DNA from: Flavobacterium succinicans LMG 10402
GTDB lineage: Bacteria; Bacteroidota; Bacteroidia; Flavobacteriales; Flavobacteriaceae
Length of the DNA stretch: 64,000 bases
Reading direction: 5' to 3'
Assembly: GCF_000611675.1 (NCBI RefSeq)
Contig: NZ_JATV01000008.1
Location: 1 to 64,000, forward strand
Made by a program: the position numbers and the translations under genes. Of the stretch, positions 7,774 to 15,038 are shown piece by piece. Positions within the stretch are counted from its first letter, which is position 1. Every line of letters starts with the position of its first letter. The notes below the pieces were generated by a model that worked only from the letters and a program-made list of their open reading frames with translations, was not told where the DNA came from and made no database searches.

Positions 7774-8084
7774 AAGTTATTTTTACCCCCAAAGTAATTG
7801 CTGATTTGGATGATCTTGTTCAGATTTTATACAAAAAAGAGTATTTTGGATTTATCGAATCTGCTGAGGAATATGTCTCAAGGATTTATGATGCTACTTC
7901 CGAAAGATGTCAACTGGACATACATAAAATAGCTCCGAAAAACATCAGTCATTTAGGGACCTATTATATTTTTTACAAGTCGAATAAAAGAACTACTTGG
8001 TGCATATTTTTTGAAAAGAAAGCAACCGCTATTTTGATTACTGGAATTAGTAATAATCATTGCGAAGAAGCGAAAGAGTTATAA
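7758..8084 (+). CDS. RelE/ParE-superfamily toxin
   Basis: A 108-aa protein with the RelE/ParE layout: an N-terminal strand KVIFTPKVIADLDDLVQIL, two helices, and C-terminal strands HLGTYYIFYKSNKRTTWCIFF...ATAILITGISNNH. ParE and RelE toxins inhibit gyrase or cleave mRNA respectively, and the sequence does not decide between them. The start is a GTG inside the antitoxin gene, and a second in-frame GTG follows immediately (7761). The overlap implies translational coupling with the antitoxin. Confidence 0.7.
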   Translation: MVGKIKVIFTPKVIADLDDLVQILYKKEYFGFIESAEEYVSRIYDATSERCQLDIHKIAPKNISHLGTYYIFYKSNKRTTWCIFFEKKATAILITGISNNHCEEAKEL

Positions 8085-8092
8085 ATAAAAGT

Positions 8093-8122
8093 AAAGCCGA
8101 ATCCCAAGGATTCGGCTTTTTT
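8093..8122. terminator. Bidirectional terminator
   Basis: Perfect 12-bp stem AAAGCCGAATCC / GGATTCGGCTTT with loop CAA and a T-run. It separates the convergent toxin gene and the small lipoprotein gene. Confidence 0.85.
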
Positions 8123-8123
8123 G

Positions 8124-8375
8124 TTACTTTATAGCAGCTTCTTTCATTTTGTCGGCGGCTTTGTCTAGTTTTTCAGCGCCTTTTTCGAGGACTTTACTCG
8201 TTTTGGCCTGTAAAGTATCTACTGCTTTTTCTACTTTTACGGTGGCAGTATCTATTTTTTCTTCTACTTCTGAGGTTACAGCCTCTTTGGCTTCATCCAA
8301 TTTTTCTTTGGTTTCTTCCTTGCAAGAAACGGTTACCGCCGCTAAAAAAGCCAATCCTAAAATTATTTTTTTCAT
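8124..8375 (-). CDS. Small lipoprotein with amphipathic helical repeats
   Basis: An 83-aa protein with a lipoprotein signal peptide (MKKIILGLAFLAAVTVSCKE, lipobox TVSC). After Cys19 come Lys/Glu/Ala-rich heptad-like segments (EKLDEAKEAV, EKIDTATVKVEKAVD, EKLDKAADKMKEAA) that should form a long amphipathic helix, similar to LEA/apolipoprotein-like helices. The start at 8375 is preferred over an in-frame ATG at 8438 because the signal peptide starts there. The function is unknown; an envelope stress or structural role is conceivable but only inferred. Confidence 0.8.
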   Translation of the reverse strand: MKKIILGLAFLAAVTVSCKEETKEKLDEAKEAVTSEVEEKIDTATVKVEKAVDTLQAKTSKVLEKGAEKLDKAADKMKEAAIK

Positions 8376-8510
8376 AATCAATGTGTTTTTATGGGTTGTT
8401 ATTTTTTTGAAAACTAAAGATAAACAAAAAATCCCCACAAACTTTACGTTTATGAGGATACTGTTGATAAGAATTGCTATCTAAATTCTGAAATTTGCTA
8501 TGTGAAATTT

Positions 8511-9383
8511 CTAAGCATTCGCAGTAGCCACTTCTTTATTGATTTTTCCAATCAGTCCGGTCAATACTTTTCCAGGACCTACTTCTGTAAATAATGTTGC
8601 TCCGTCGGCAATCATTTGTTGTACTGATTGTGTCCATCGTACTGGAGCAGTCAACTGAATGATTAAGTTTTTCTTGATTTCGTTAGGGTCAGAAACCGCG
8701 CTTGCCGTTACATTTTGGTAAACTGGACAAATCGGAGTAGCAAAAGTAGTCGCTTCAATAGCTGCTGCTAATTCTTCTCTAGCTGGCTCCATCATTGGAG
8801 AGTGAAACGCGCCGCCAACAGGCAAAATCAAGGCTCTTTTGGCACCTGCTTCTTTCATTTTTTCGCAAGCCAATTCCACAGCTTTGTATTCCCCAGAAAT
8901 CACCAATTGACCAGGACAGTTATAGTTTGCCGCCACTACAACACCATTAATCGAAGCGCAAATGTCTTCAACTATTTTGTCGTCTAGGTTCAAAACAGCA
9001 GCCATCGTCGAAGGGGTAATTTCGCACGCTTTTTGCATCGCCAAAGCTCTTTGAGAAACTAATTTCAATCCGTCTTCAAAAGACAAAGCGCCATTGGCTA
9101 CTAAGGCAGAGAATTCACCCAAAGAGTGTCCAGCTACCATTTCTGGTTCGAAATTTTCTAAAGTTTTGGCCAAAATAACCGAGTGCAAAAATACCGCAGG
9201 TTGTGTTACTTTGGTTTCTTTTAGTTGTTCTGCTGTGCCTTCAAACATAATATCGGTGATGCGGAAACCTAAAATTCCGTTGGCTTTTTCGAATAATTCT
9301 TTGGCAAGTGGAGAGTTCTCATATAAGTCTTTGCCCATTCCTGTGAACTGTGCGCCTTGACCTGGAAAAACGTATGCTTTCAT
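8511..9383 (-). CDS. fabD: Malonyl-CoA:ACP transacylase
   Basis: A 290-aa cytoplasmic enzyme that loads malonyl groups onto acyl carrier protein for fatty-acid synthesis. It begins MKAYVFPGQGAQFTGMG, with the oxyanion-hole GQGAQ motif. The nucleophile is Ser87 in GHSLG (85-89), and the catalytic His is in GGAFHSPMM. TEVGPGKVLTGL closes the domain. The start at 9383 is supported by the conserved N terminus and by a −7 box at 9440-9447; an ATG at 9461 would lie upstream of that box. It is monocistronic here. Confidence 0.97.
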   Translation of the reverse strand: MKAYVFPGQGAQFTGMGKDLYENSPLAKELFEKANGILGFRITDIMFEGTAEQLKETKVTQPAVFLHSVILAKTLENFEPEMVAGHSLGEFSALVANGALSFEDGLKLVSQRALAMQKACEITPSTMAAVLNLDDKIVEDICASINGVVVAANYNCPGQLVISGEYKAVELACEKMKEAGAKRALILPVGGAFHSPMMEPAREELAAAIEATTFATPICPVYQNVTASAVSDPNEIKKNLIIQLTAPVRWTQSVQQMIADGATLFTEVGPGKVLTGLIGKINKEVATANA

Positions 9384-9439
9384 TTTTTTATAATTTAAAT
9401 GTTTAAAAAAATTGGTCGTATCGTAAACCAATTGGGCAA

Positions 9440-9447
9440 CAAAAATA
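9440..9447 (-). promoter_or_regulatory. −7 box TATTTTTG for fabD
   Basis: Perfect TAnnTTTG on the minus strand, 57 bases upstream of the fabD ATG. Confidence 0.6.
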
Positions 9448-9540
9448 GTGTTTTTTAGCAAAATGCTCTTTTGTAGTTGAATTTCTTTGCGAGGTCTTTA
9501 GTGAACTGTTGGATTGTTTATCTTTACGAAGACGTTTTTT

Positions 9541-9633
9541 TGCGTGAGCGATGGCAGTGGAGCTCTCCCGATTTTTTTATCGGGAAGCGGGAACGTATAG
9601 CGCGACCCGAAGTTTTTACGTAGGGGCACGCCC
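9541..9633. repeat. Palindromic dispersed-type repeat (GCGTG...CACGC)
   Basis: Outer arms GCGTG (9542-9546) and CACGC (9627-9631) pair. Inside is a hairpin TCCCGAT / ATCGGGA around a T-loop (9566-9586). The stretch is clearly richer in GC than its surroundings. Sequences of this layout are, as I remember, common between genes in Flavobacterium. Its GATGGCAGTGG and TATAGCGCGACCCG segments loosely resemble the complement of the copy A-type element, but not enough to merge the two. Confidence 0.6.
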
Positions 9634-9669
9634 AAATCAATAAAATTACAAATCGATAATTTCAAAAGT

Positions 9670-10221
9670 ATGCCTTCTGAAAAAGAAAAAATGCTCGCTG
9701 GCGAATCCTATCTTAGCAACGACAAAGAGTTGGTGCAAGAGCGATTGTGGGCCAAGAAAATGCTGCAACAAATCAATGCCGAGTATATCGTAAACGGCAA
9801 AACACGCGGGCTTTTCAAGCAATTACTGCCCAATGCGCACAAGCGTTTGTACATCGAACCGCCGTTTCATTGCGATTATGGGTACAACATCCACACGGGC
9901 GAGAATGTCTATTTCAACCTCAATTGTGTGGTGCTTGATACGATGAAAATCACCATTGGCAACAACGTCTTTTTTGGGCCAGGCGTGCATATTTATACCG
10001 CCTCGCATCCTTTGGACATCGTTGAGCGACGCACCTTCGAGCTGTCTAAACCCGTCACGATTGGCGATGATTGCTGGATTGGCGGCAATACCGTGATTTG
10101 TCCTGGGGTTACCATTGGCGACGGTTGCACGATTGGCGCCGGCTCGGTGGTGACGAAGAATATCCCGTCACATTCACTGGCCGTAGGCAATCCCGCGCGG
10201 GTAATTCGAAAATTGCAGTAA
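9670..10221 (+). CDS. Maltose/galactoside O-acetyltransferase family protein
   Basis: A 183-aa hexapeptide-repeat (left-handed beta-helix) acetyltransferase of the Maa/LacA group, transferring acetyl from acetyl-CoA to sugars. The N-terminal MPSEKEKMLAGESYLSNDKEL matches the Mac domain. The core follows: EPPFHCDYGYNIHTGENVYFN, the catalytic His in IYTASHPLD, then CWIGGNTVICPGVTIGDGCTIGAGSVVTKNIP (hexads) and GNPARVIR. The gene has a noticeably higher GC content and different codon choice from its neighbours and is flanked on both sides by structured repeats, which may indicate transfer. Confidence 0.92.
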   Translation: MPSEKEKMLAGESYLSNDKELVQERLWAKKMLQQINAEYIVNGKTRGLFKQLLPNAHKRLYIEPPFHCDYGYNIHTGENVYFNLNCVVLDTMKITIGNNVFFGPGVHIYTASHPLDIVERRTFELSKPVTIGDDCWIGGNTVICPGVTIGDGCTIGAGSVVTKNIPSHSLAVGNPARVIRKLQ

Positions 10222-10226
10222 TCTTT

Positions 10227-10331
10227 TTTAGGAGCAGAAAGAAGCGGCTTTTTTATAGGCAAAGTCCCGTCATCCGCTGTATCTTTGCGGCCAAACCCCG
10301 GCCACAAAGGATGCCGCTACTACCGGGGCTA
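10227..10331 (+). repeat. Structured dispersed repeat, copy B
   Basis: Begins TTTTAGGAGC and ends CCGGGGCTAG. Outer helix CCCG (10266-10269) / CGGG (10324-10327). Inner hairpin CTTTGcGGCC / GGCCaCAAAG with one C-A mismatch around loop AAACCCC (10283-10309). It shares CCGCTGTATCTT and AAGGATGCCGCT with copy A. It carries about 30 extra bases between TTAGGAGC and the outer helix. Confidence 0.75.
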
Positions 10332-10382
10332 GAAGGCAAGAAAGGGCTTGATTAGCCAACATCCCGAAAATAAAATTAATCT

Positions 10383-10940
10383 ATGAAAGTTATCCTACTT
10401 ACCCCAATGGAAATCGAAGCCGAGAAAGTGCAAAATGCCTTGCAACGCTTCCCATCTTTACAAAATGACTACCAAATCGTTATCTCTGGCGTGGGAAGAG
10501 AAACCACCGCCAAAGCGATGATGCATTTGCCAGCGCACGATTTGTGTGTGTTAATTGGCTTTGCCGCCATAGTAGGAAAACCCGAAAATTTGCCAGCCGA
10601 ATTACAATTAGGAATGCCGATAGAAATTACCAACGCCTCGCTTTATGGTTACGAAGGACAATTGTTCGAAAACGGCAAACCTATATTGACAGTATCCAAA
10701 ACCAACTTGCTTTGTTTGTCTTCGTTAACTTCGGATAAATTTGTCAAAACGACGAATTTGGACGAACGCACCGTGGTGAATATGGAAGATTATACCTTTA
10801 TGTATCTCAAACAACCACAAGATTTTATTGTGCGTATTATTTCAGATTTCTTGCCTCATACCCACGAAATCGACTTTTTTGAAGAAGTAAAACCCATTGA
10901 CTTTTACAAAGCCATCGAAGCGATTGAGAGGGTTTTGTAG
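10383..10940 (+). CDS. Nucleoside phosphorylase-superfamily protein (nucleosidase-like)
   Basis: A 185-aa protein that looks like a compact member of the PNP/MTA-nucleosidase fold. MKVILLTPMEIEAEKVQNAL resembles the first strand with its 'ME-E' phosphate/ribose region. IVISGVGRETTAKAM and CVLIGFAAIVG match the glycine-rich strands. RTVVNMEDYTFMY corresponds to the substrate-binding VVxMExAA motif. The catalytic Asp region near the C terminus is not obvious. A 5'-methylthioadenosine/futalosine-hydrolase-like role is possible but not proven. Confidence 0.65.
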   Translation: MKVILLTPMEIEAEKVQNALQRFPSLQNDYQIVISGVGRETTAKAMMHLPAHDLCVLIGFAAIVGKPENLPAELQLGMPIEITNASLYGYEGQLFENGKPILTVSKTNLLCLSSLTSDKFVKTTNLDERTVVNMEDYTFMYLKQPQDFIVRIISDFLPHTHEIDFFEEVKPIDFYKAIEAIERVL

Positions 10941-10949
10941 GTGAAAGAT

Positions 10950-11261
10950 TTAATGTGCAACTATTTCTTGATGTAATAATTCTACATTAAAATTAACTTT
11001 TGCATTTAAAGCTCGAAAAACTTTAATAATCGTATCAAATCTTGCGTCAGTTACGCTGTTTTCAATTTTAGAAATTTGAGCTTTTTTTACACCAACTAAT
11101 GCACCTAATTGTTCTTGAGTCAAGTTTCTTTCTTTGCGAATTTGTTTAATGGTTTGTCCAATCAAATCAATTTTCAATTCGTTTTCAAAATTATCTCTAT
11201 TTGGAGTGCCTTTTTTTCCAACGAATTTATCTGTTACTTCATCTAAACTGTACGTTTTCAT
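10950..11261 (-). CDS. HTH (XRE/HigA-like) antitoxin
   Basis: A 103-aa DNA-binding protein with a Cro/C1-type helix-turn-helix (about residues 35-90): IKQIRKERNLTQEQLGALVG, then VKKAQISKIEN. The preceding residues are short and charged. It is encoded 4 bases after the stop of a RelE/HigB-type toxin gene, giving the toxin-first order characteristic of higBA. It is likely to neutralise the toxin and repress the shared promoter. Confidence 0.85.
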   Translation of the reverse strand: MKTYSLDEVTDKFVGKKGTPNRDNFENELKIDLIGQTIKQIRKERNLTQEQLGALVGVKKAQISKIENSVTDARFDTIIKVFRALNAKVNFNVELLHQEIVAH

Positions 11262-11265
11262 ACTC

Positions 11266-11604
11266 TTATTTCTTTTCGTTAAAATATTTTACTCTTAGTG
11301 ATTCTGCTCTTTCAATTTCTAGTTTGGGAGTTTTATCGGTTTTCTTTATTATGCCGTGGGTAGCAATTACAATTGTGTCCTTTTTGTCTGATTTATCCCA
11401 AAAGGCAAACAATCTAAAATATTGTTTGTTATATAAAGTTCTAAACTCCCAAATTTCGCCATCAAGTTTTTTGAATAATTCATTATCGTTTACGCTTCTT
11501 GATTTCCAGATATTATAAAGTATTTTTTCTCTAGATTTCGGCTCTAGACTTTCCAAAAATTTTATGACTGGTTCAAGAAATTCAACTTTAAATTTATAAT
11601 CCAT
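11266..11604 (-). CDS. HigB/Gp49-type toxin (RelE superfamily)
   Basis: A 112-aa protein matching the phage-derived Gp49-like/HigB family, ribosome-dependent mRNA interferases. Features are FLESLEPKSREKILYNI, then FKKLDGEIWEFRTLYNKQYFRLFAFWDKSDKKDTIVIATHG (cited in parts: EIWEFRTLYNKQYFRLF, VIATHGIIKKT) and PKLEIERAESLRVKYF. The Arg and Lys after the WEFR strand are the usual active-site residues. It is the first gene of the two-gene toxin-antitoxin unit. Confidence 0.85.
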   Translation of the reverse strand: MDYKFKVEFLEPVIKFLESLEPKSREKILYNIWKSRSVNDNELFKKLDGEIWEFRTLYNKQYFRLFAFWDKSDKKDTIVIATHGIIKKTDKTPKLEIERAESLRVKYFNEKK

Positions 11605-11698
11605 TGTTCACTAAGCATAATTTTTTGTAAAGATATAAGTTTCCTTTTTAAGAAACAATTTTTTCAAGTTTATCATTTTAGACGTTCAATCTATTACC

Positions 11699-12223
11699 TT
11701 ATTCTATCGCTTCAATAATTTCTAGCAATTGTGCTTTCAACGCCTCGTTGGTGATTCCTTTTTCTGCATCAAAATTGGTGGCAAAACTTGGTAACGAAAA
11801 AGCACCTTTAACATCGGCTCCTTGGAAAGGAAATCTGTTTTTGGCCATCTCCAAAACCGAAGCACCTCCTCGTGGTCCGGGAGAAGTAGCGAACAAAAGC
11901 GTTGGTTTTTCTTGAAAGGTTTTACCGTTGATGCGGGAAGTCCAATCCAAAATATTTTTGAAAGCAGTCGAATAGGCACCATTGTGTTCTGCAAAAGAAA
12001 TGACAATAACATCGGCACCGCCCAGTTTGGCAAGAAAATCGTGCGCTAGTTGCGGAATTCCAGTTTTGGTTTCTTTGTCTATTGAGAAAATGGGCATTTC
12101 GTAGTCGTTCAAATCCAAAACTTCAACTGTTGCGTTGGCGAATTGATGTGCGGCATAGGTTGCCAATTGTTTGTTGATAGAGGTCGCGCTAGAAGATGCG
12201 CCAAAGGCTAGTATTTTTTTCAT
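11699..12223 (-). CDS. NADPH-dependent FMN reductase family protein
   Basis: A 174-aa flavodoxin-fold oxidoreductase. The FMN phosphate loop is GASSSATSINKQLA (residues 8-21). VEVLDLNDYEMPIFS, VISFAEHNGAYSTAFKNILDW and TSPGPRGGASVLE match the NAD(P)H:FMN/azoreductase group. It probably reduces quinones or flavin in the cytoplasm. It is the last gene of a minus-strand cluster with a YjdI-like protein, OsmC, a YjdJ-like GNAT and pirin, which suggests a redox stress role. Confidence 0.9.
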   Translation of the reverse strand: MKKILAFGASSSATSINKQLATYAAHQFANATVEVLDLNDYEMPIFSIDKETKTGIPQLAHDFLAKLGGADVIVISFAEHNGAYSTAFKNILDWTSRINGKTFQEKPTLLFATSPGPRGGASVLEMAKNRFPFQGADVKGAFSLPSFATNFDAEKGITNEALKAQLLEIIEAIE

Positions 12224-12240
12224 TACAGATGTTTTTATTT

Positions 12241-12465
12241 TTATTCATTCATATAATACGTCAATGCTCCCGAAGGACATTTTTTTACCGTACTGATAAT
12301 GGCTTCGGTAGTCGAATTTTCGGGAACAATCCACGGTTTTTCTTTGGGTTTAAATACGTCGGGATTGTTTTTTACACATTCGGCAGCGTGTTTGCATAAG
12401 CTGTTTTTCCAAACAATGGTTACTTCGCCGTTGCTGTACTCTTTGGTTAAATCTTTGGCGTCCAT
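12241..12465 (-). CDS. (4Fe-4S) mono-cluster protein YjdI family
   Basis: A 74-aa ferredoxin-like protein (Fer4_19/YjdI). Cys24 and Cys30 lie in LCKHAAECVKNNPDVF and Cys63 in KKCPSGAL, with KPWIVPE between them. Like E. coli YjdI it shows three conserved cysteines, so the fourth ligand is unclear. E. coli yjdI is paired with the small GNAT yjdJ, and here the yjdJ-like gene is two genes upstream in the same cluster. It is probably cytoplasmic, with a redox or cluster-carrier role that is inferred only. Confidence 0.9.
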   Translation of the reverse strand: MDAKDLTKEYSNGEVTIVWKNSLCKHAAECVKNNPDVFKPKEKPWIVPENSTTEAIISTVKKCPSGALTYYMNE

Positions 12466-12470
12466 AGTAT

Positions 12471-12878
12471 TTATAGTTGAGTGTTAATACTGACTTTGTT
12501 TTTTAATAGTTTCGAAACGGGACATTTCTCGGCTATCAAAAGTAAGCGTTCTTTTTGCGCTTCGGTAATGATTTCAGAAAAAGTGATGGTTCTCGAAATG
12601 GTAGTCTCCAATTCGGACTCGTTATTTTGTGATAGATTCAACGCAATCTGAATTTCGGGAATGTTCCAACCTTTGCGGTCGATGTACATTCGCAAGCTAG
12701 AAAGTGTACAACCCGCCAGCGAAGCTAATAAAGTAGAATAGGGGTCAGGACCCAAATCTTGCCCTCCAATAGTTTCGGGTTCGTCCATTAGTAATTCGCC
12801 GTTACGCCAAGAAATGGTGCACAAGTATTTTTGTGCACCAATACTTCCTTGAACGTCTTTTTCTAGTAAGTTTTCCAT
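12471..12878 (-). CDS. OsmC family protein
   Basis: A 135-aa OsmC/Ohr-fold peroxiredoxin-like protein. Both expected cysteines are present, one in SLAGCTLSSLRMYIDRKGW and one in AEKCPVSKLL, consistent with thiol-based peroxide reduction. GGQDLGPDPYSTLLASLAGC is the family signature region. The start at 12878 (MENLLEKDVQ) is preferred because the longer frame to 12929 overlaps the end of the upstream GNAT gene and adds a non-conserved stretch. Confidence 0.88.
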   Translation of the reverse strand: MENLLEKDVQGSIGAQKYLCTISWRNGELLMDEPETIGGQDLGPDPYSTLLASLAGCTLSSLRMYIDRKGWNIPEIQIALNLSQNNESELETTISRTITFSEIITEAQKERLLLIAEKCPVSKLLKNKVSINTQL

Positions 12879-12879
12879 T

Positions 12880-13161
12880 TTAAAGTACGTCTCTAAATTC
12901 TGGAGTTTTGTCGAATACTTTTTTGGCAAACGGACAAAGCGGAATGATTTTTATGTTGTTTTCTCGCGCATAGGTCACCGCTTGAGCGACCATTTGTTTG
13001 CCCAAACCTTTTCCTTCATTGCCGGGATTTACACCCGTGTGGTCAATTATGATTTTGTCTTCTCCAGCAAAAACAAACGTCATTTCTGCTTCTTGTTTGC
13101 CCTCAATTTCAATAAAAAAACTCCCTTTTTTATCGTTGATTTTTACTTGTACTTCGTTCAT
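12880..13161 (-). CDS. Small GNAT-like acetyltransferase (YjdJ family)
   Basis: A 93-aa compact GNAT domain (PF14542-type). DHTGVNPGNEGKGLGKQMVAQAVTYARENN is the acetyl-CoA binding region (GNEGKGLG at its heart), followed by IIPLCPFAKKVFDKTPEF, a C-terminal sequence typical of this family. It has the same length as YjdJ/YidJ-type proteins. The substrate is unknown. It is separated by one base from the preferred OsmC start, so the genes are in one operon. Confidence 0.88.
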   Translation of the reverse strand: MNEVQVKINDKKGSFFIEIEGKQEAEMTFVFAGEDKIIIDHTGVNPGNEGKGLGKQMVAQAVTYARENNIKIIPLCPFAKKVFDKTPEFRDVL

Positions 13162-13208
13162 AACTTACTTTTTTACTGAATACTATGTGTTGACGACGGA
13201 CTACTTTT

Positions 13209-13925
13209 TTATTGTTCCATCGGGATTTCCATCACCAAAAATTTAGCAGCTGTTGTTGCCTTGATGTCAATTTCTGGAGTATCCCAAATTCCAAGGGCGT
13301 CTCTTTTGCTCAGTTTTTCTCCGTTGACTTCTATTTCGCCCTCAATAGTCATAATGTAAAAACCGTTACCTTCTTTTTGTAAGGCTAATTTTTTAGAGAA
13401 ATCGGCATCAAAATCAGACAAATAAAACCAAGCATCTTGATGAATCCACACGCCAGCATCGTCTGGATTTGGAGATAGAATTTGAGCAAAATTGTTTTTT
13501 TGCTCGGTAACGTCCAAAGTGATTTGTTGGTAGCGAGGCTCTACATTGCGGTATTTTGGGAACAACCAAATTTGGAACAGCTTGGTTTGTTGGTCCGCAT
13601 TCGGATTGAATTCACTGTGCTGAATACCCGTTCCAGCACTCATTACTTGTACATCGCCTGTTTTGATAGTTGCGGCATTGCCCATACTGTCTTTGTGTGC
13701 CAAATCGCCTTCAAGCGGAATGGTGATGATTTCCATATTGTCGTGTGGATGCGTGCCAAAACCCATTCCTGCAGCAACAGTATCGTCGTTCAAAACGCGT
13801 AGCATACCAAACTGCACTCTATCGGGGTTGTACCAACTAGCAAAGCTAAAACTGTGATAAGCATTCAACCATCCGTGGTTAGCGTGTCCTCTTGAATCTG
13901 CGGTATGTAAAACTGATTTTTTCAT
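13209..13925 (-). CDS. Pirin family protein (bicupin)
   Basis: A 238-aa bicupin metalloprotein. The N-terminal cupin shows the metal ligands in FGTHPHDNMEIITIPLEG (two His and a Glu) and a third His in GTGIQHSEFNP. NHGWLNAYHSFSFASWYNPDRVQFG (cited in parts) is the pirin/YhhW start. Members such as YhhW oxidise quercetin, and others act in redox signalling. It is the first gene of the cluster running down to 11699, with a perfect −7 box 31 bases upstream. Confidence 0.93.
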   Translation of the reverse strand: MKKSVLHTADSRGHANHGWLNAYHSFSFASWYNPDRVQFGMLRVLNDDTVAAGMGFGTHPHDNMEIITIPLEGDLAHKDSMGNAATIKTGDVQVMSAGTGIQHSEFNPNADQQTKLFQIWLFPKYRNVEPRYQQITLDVTEQKNNFAQILSPNPDDAGVWIHQDAWFYLSDFDADFSKKLALQKEGNGFYIMTIEGEIEVNGEKLSKRDALGIWDTPEIDIKATTAAKFLVMEIPMEQ

Positions 13926-13955
13926 CTTCGTATAAATTTAGTGATTACTATGATA

Positions 13956-13963
13956 CAAAGGTA
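13956..13963 (-). promoter_or_regulatory. −7 box TACCTTTG for the pirin-OsmC cluster
   Basis: Perfect TAnnTTTG on the minus strand, 31 bases upstream of the pirin ATG. Confidence 0.6.
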
Positions 13964-14063
13964 TGCTCGTTGTGAGCAAAAGGCACTTAACCTAGATTAA
14001 GAAAGTAGTGTTTTGATACAAATGTGAAATAGGGGGTCAGTTTTTGCTTGAAATAGATATCGA

Positions 14064-14639
14064 TCACTTCTTCAATAATCTACTCTTCATTTTACTAAAG
14101 AATTCAGGTGTTACGCCAATGTAAGATGCAATGTGTTTTTGAGGGAGTTTGTGAATTAAAGAGGGGTATTTTTTGCAGAATTTTTCGTAGCGTTCTTCAG
14201 CGGTCAAGCTCAAATTATCCATCAAGCGTTCTTGGTGGGTTACTAAAGAATTCTCGGCGAGTATTCTGAAAAAGCGTTCCAATTTTGGGATGGCTTTATA
14301 GAGTTCCTGATGGTTTTCTTTGGTTATGGTAACTATTTCAGCATCTTCTAGGACTTCGATAAAAAGATTGCCGGGTTTTCCAGAAATATAACTGTACATA
14401 TCGCCCATCCACCAACCTTCGCAGGCAAAATGCAATACGTGTTCGATAATATTGTCGTTGATATTGAAGCTTCTCAAAATCCCAGAATTGACAAAATAAG
14501 TACTGTCTGCTACTTTACCTGCCTGCAATAATAACGATTTGGATTTGTGTTGTTGAGTCGTTGTTTTGGACAAAAATAAGGTCTCTTCCTCAGGGGTTAA
14601 GGCCACGTGTTTGGCAATATTTTGAAGAATTAAAGCCAT
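14064..14639 (-). CDS. Crp/Fnr family transcriptional regulator
   Basis: A 191-aa regulator with an N-terminal cyclic-nucleotide-binding-like beta-roll (residues about 30-120: LLLQAGKVADSTYFVNSGILR, MGDMYSYISGKPG) and a C-terminal winged helix (HIASYIGVTPEFFSKMKSRLLKK). It has no Cys cluster, so it is not a classical Fe-S FNR. It lacks the cAMP-contact Arg-Ser pattern as far as I can see, so the ligand is unknown. It lies between DUF6370 and the pirin cluster in the same orientation. Such regulators are frequent in flavobacteria next to pirin or oxidoreductase genes. Confidence 0.9.
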   Translation of the reverse strand: MALILQNIAKHVALTPEEETLFLSKTTTQQHKSKSLLLQAGKVADSTYFVNSGILRSFNINDNIIEHVLHFACEGWWMGDMYSYISGKPGNLFIEVLEDAEIVTITKENHQELYKAIPKLERFFRILAENSLVTHQERLMDNLSLTAEERYEKFCKKYPSLIHKLPQKHIASYIGVTPEFFSKMKSRLLKK

Positions 14640-14960
14640 TTATTTTATTTCTGGTAACAATTTGAAATACGTCACCTTAAAGCGATTGTCTACGATTTCG
14701 CCAATTACTTCAGCTTTTCTCACTTTGACACAAAAGCCATCTGCTGCATGCGCATCGCCGTGTTTGTCAATGTGTGTACCGTCTACGAAATAAGACTTTC
14801 CGTCGATACGAACGGATAAATCACATTCTTTTCCTTCCATTCCAAATTGGCATTGCCCACAAGAAGCTTCTACAATTTGTTTCTTAGGGGTTTCTTTTTT
14901 TTCTTGTGCTGTTACAGCAAAACTTACGAATACCAGAATAAGAGTTATAATTTTTTTCAT
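14640..14960 (-). CDS. DUF6370 family secreted Cys-rich protein
   Basis: A 106-aa exported protein. A signal peptide covers about residues 1-18 (MKKIITLILVFVSFAVTAQ). The mature part carries ASCGQCQFGMEGKECDLSVRIDGKSYFVDGT (CxxC plus a third Cys) and HGDAHAADGFCVKVRKAEVIG. The Cys/His pattern suggests metal binding or disulfides in the periplasm. The start at 14960 is chosen for the signal peptide and because a −7 box (14991-14998) lies upstream of it but inside the longer frame. No function is known to me. Confidence 0.8.
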   Translation of the reverse strand: MKKIITLILVFVSFAVTAQEKKETPKKQIVEASCGQCQFGMEGKECDLSVRIDGKSYFVDGTHIDKHGDAHAADGFCVKVRKAEVIGEIVDNRFKVTYFKLLPEIK

Positions 14961-14990
14961 AAACGAAATAAAAATAGGGTTAGATTTTTT

Positions 14991-14998
14991 CAAAAATA
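14991..14998 (-). promoter_or_regulatory. −7 box TATTTTTG for the DUF6370 gene
   Basis: Perfect TAnnTTTG on the minus strand, 31 bases upstream of the ATG at 14960. Confidence 0.6.
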
Positions 14999-15002
14999 GG
15001 AA

Positions 15003-15029
15003 TAAAAAAGGACAGCTCGCAAGCTGTCC
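15003..15029 (-). terminator. Terminator of the U32 gene
   Basis: Perfect 8-bp stem GGACAGCT / AGCTGTCC with loop CGCA. On the minus strand it is followed by TTTTTTATT and starts 10 bases after the U32 stop codon. Confidence 0.8.
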
Positions 15030-15038
15030 GTACATTAT

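Noticed and set aside
9541..9633. Fifth copy of the TTAGGAGC...GGGCTA element
   Set aside because: Only short stretches (GATGGCAGTGG, TATAGCGCGACCCG) resemble the complement of copy A, and the outer arms GCGTG/CACGC are different, so it is listed as its own family.
10071..10355. Plus-strand 94-codon frame over the end of the acetyltransferase gene and copy B
   Set aside because: Out of frame with the hexapeptide-repeat protein and running through the repeat; composition explains the open frame.
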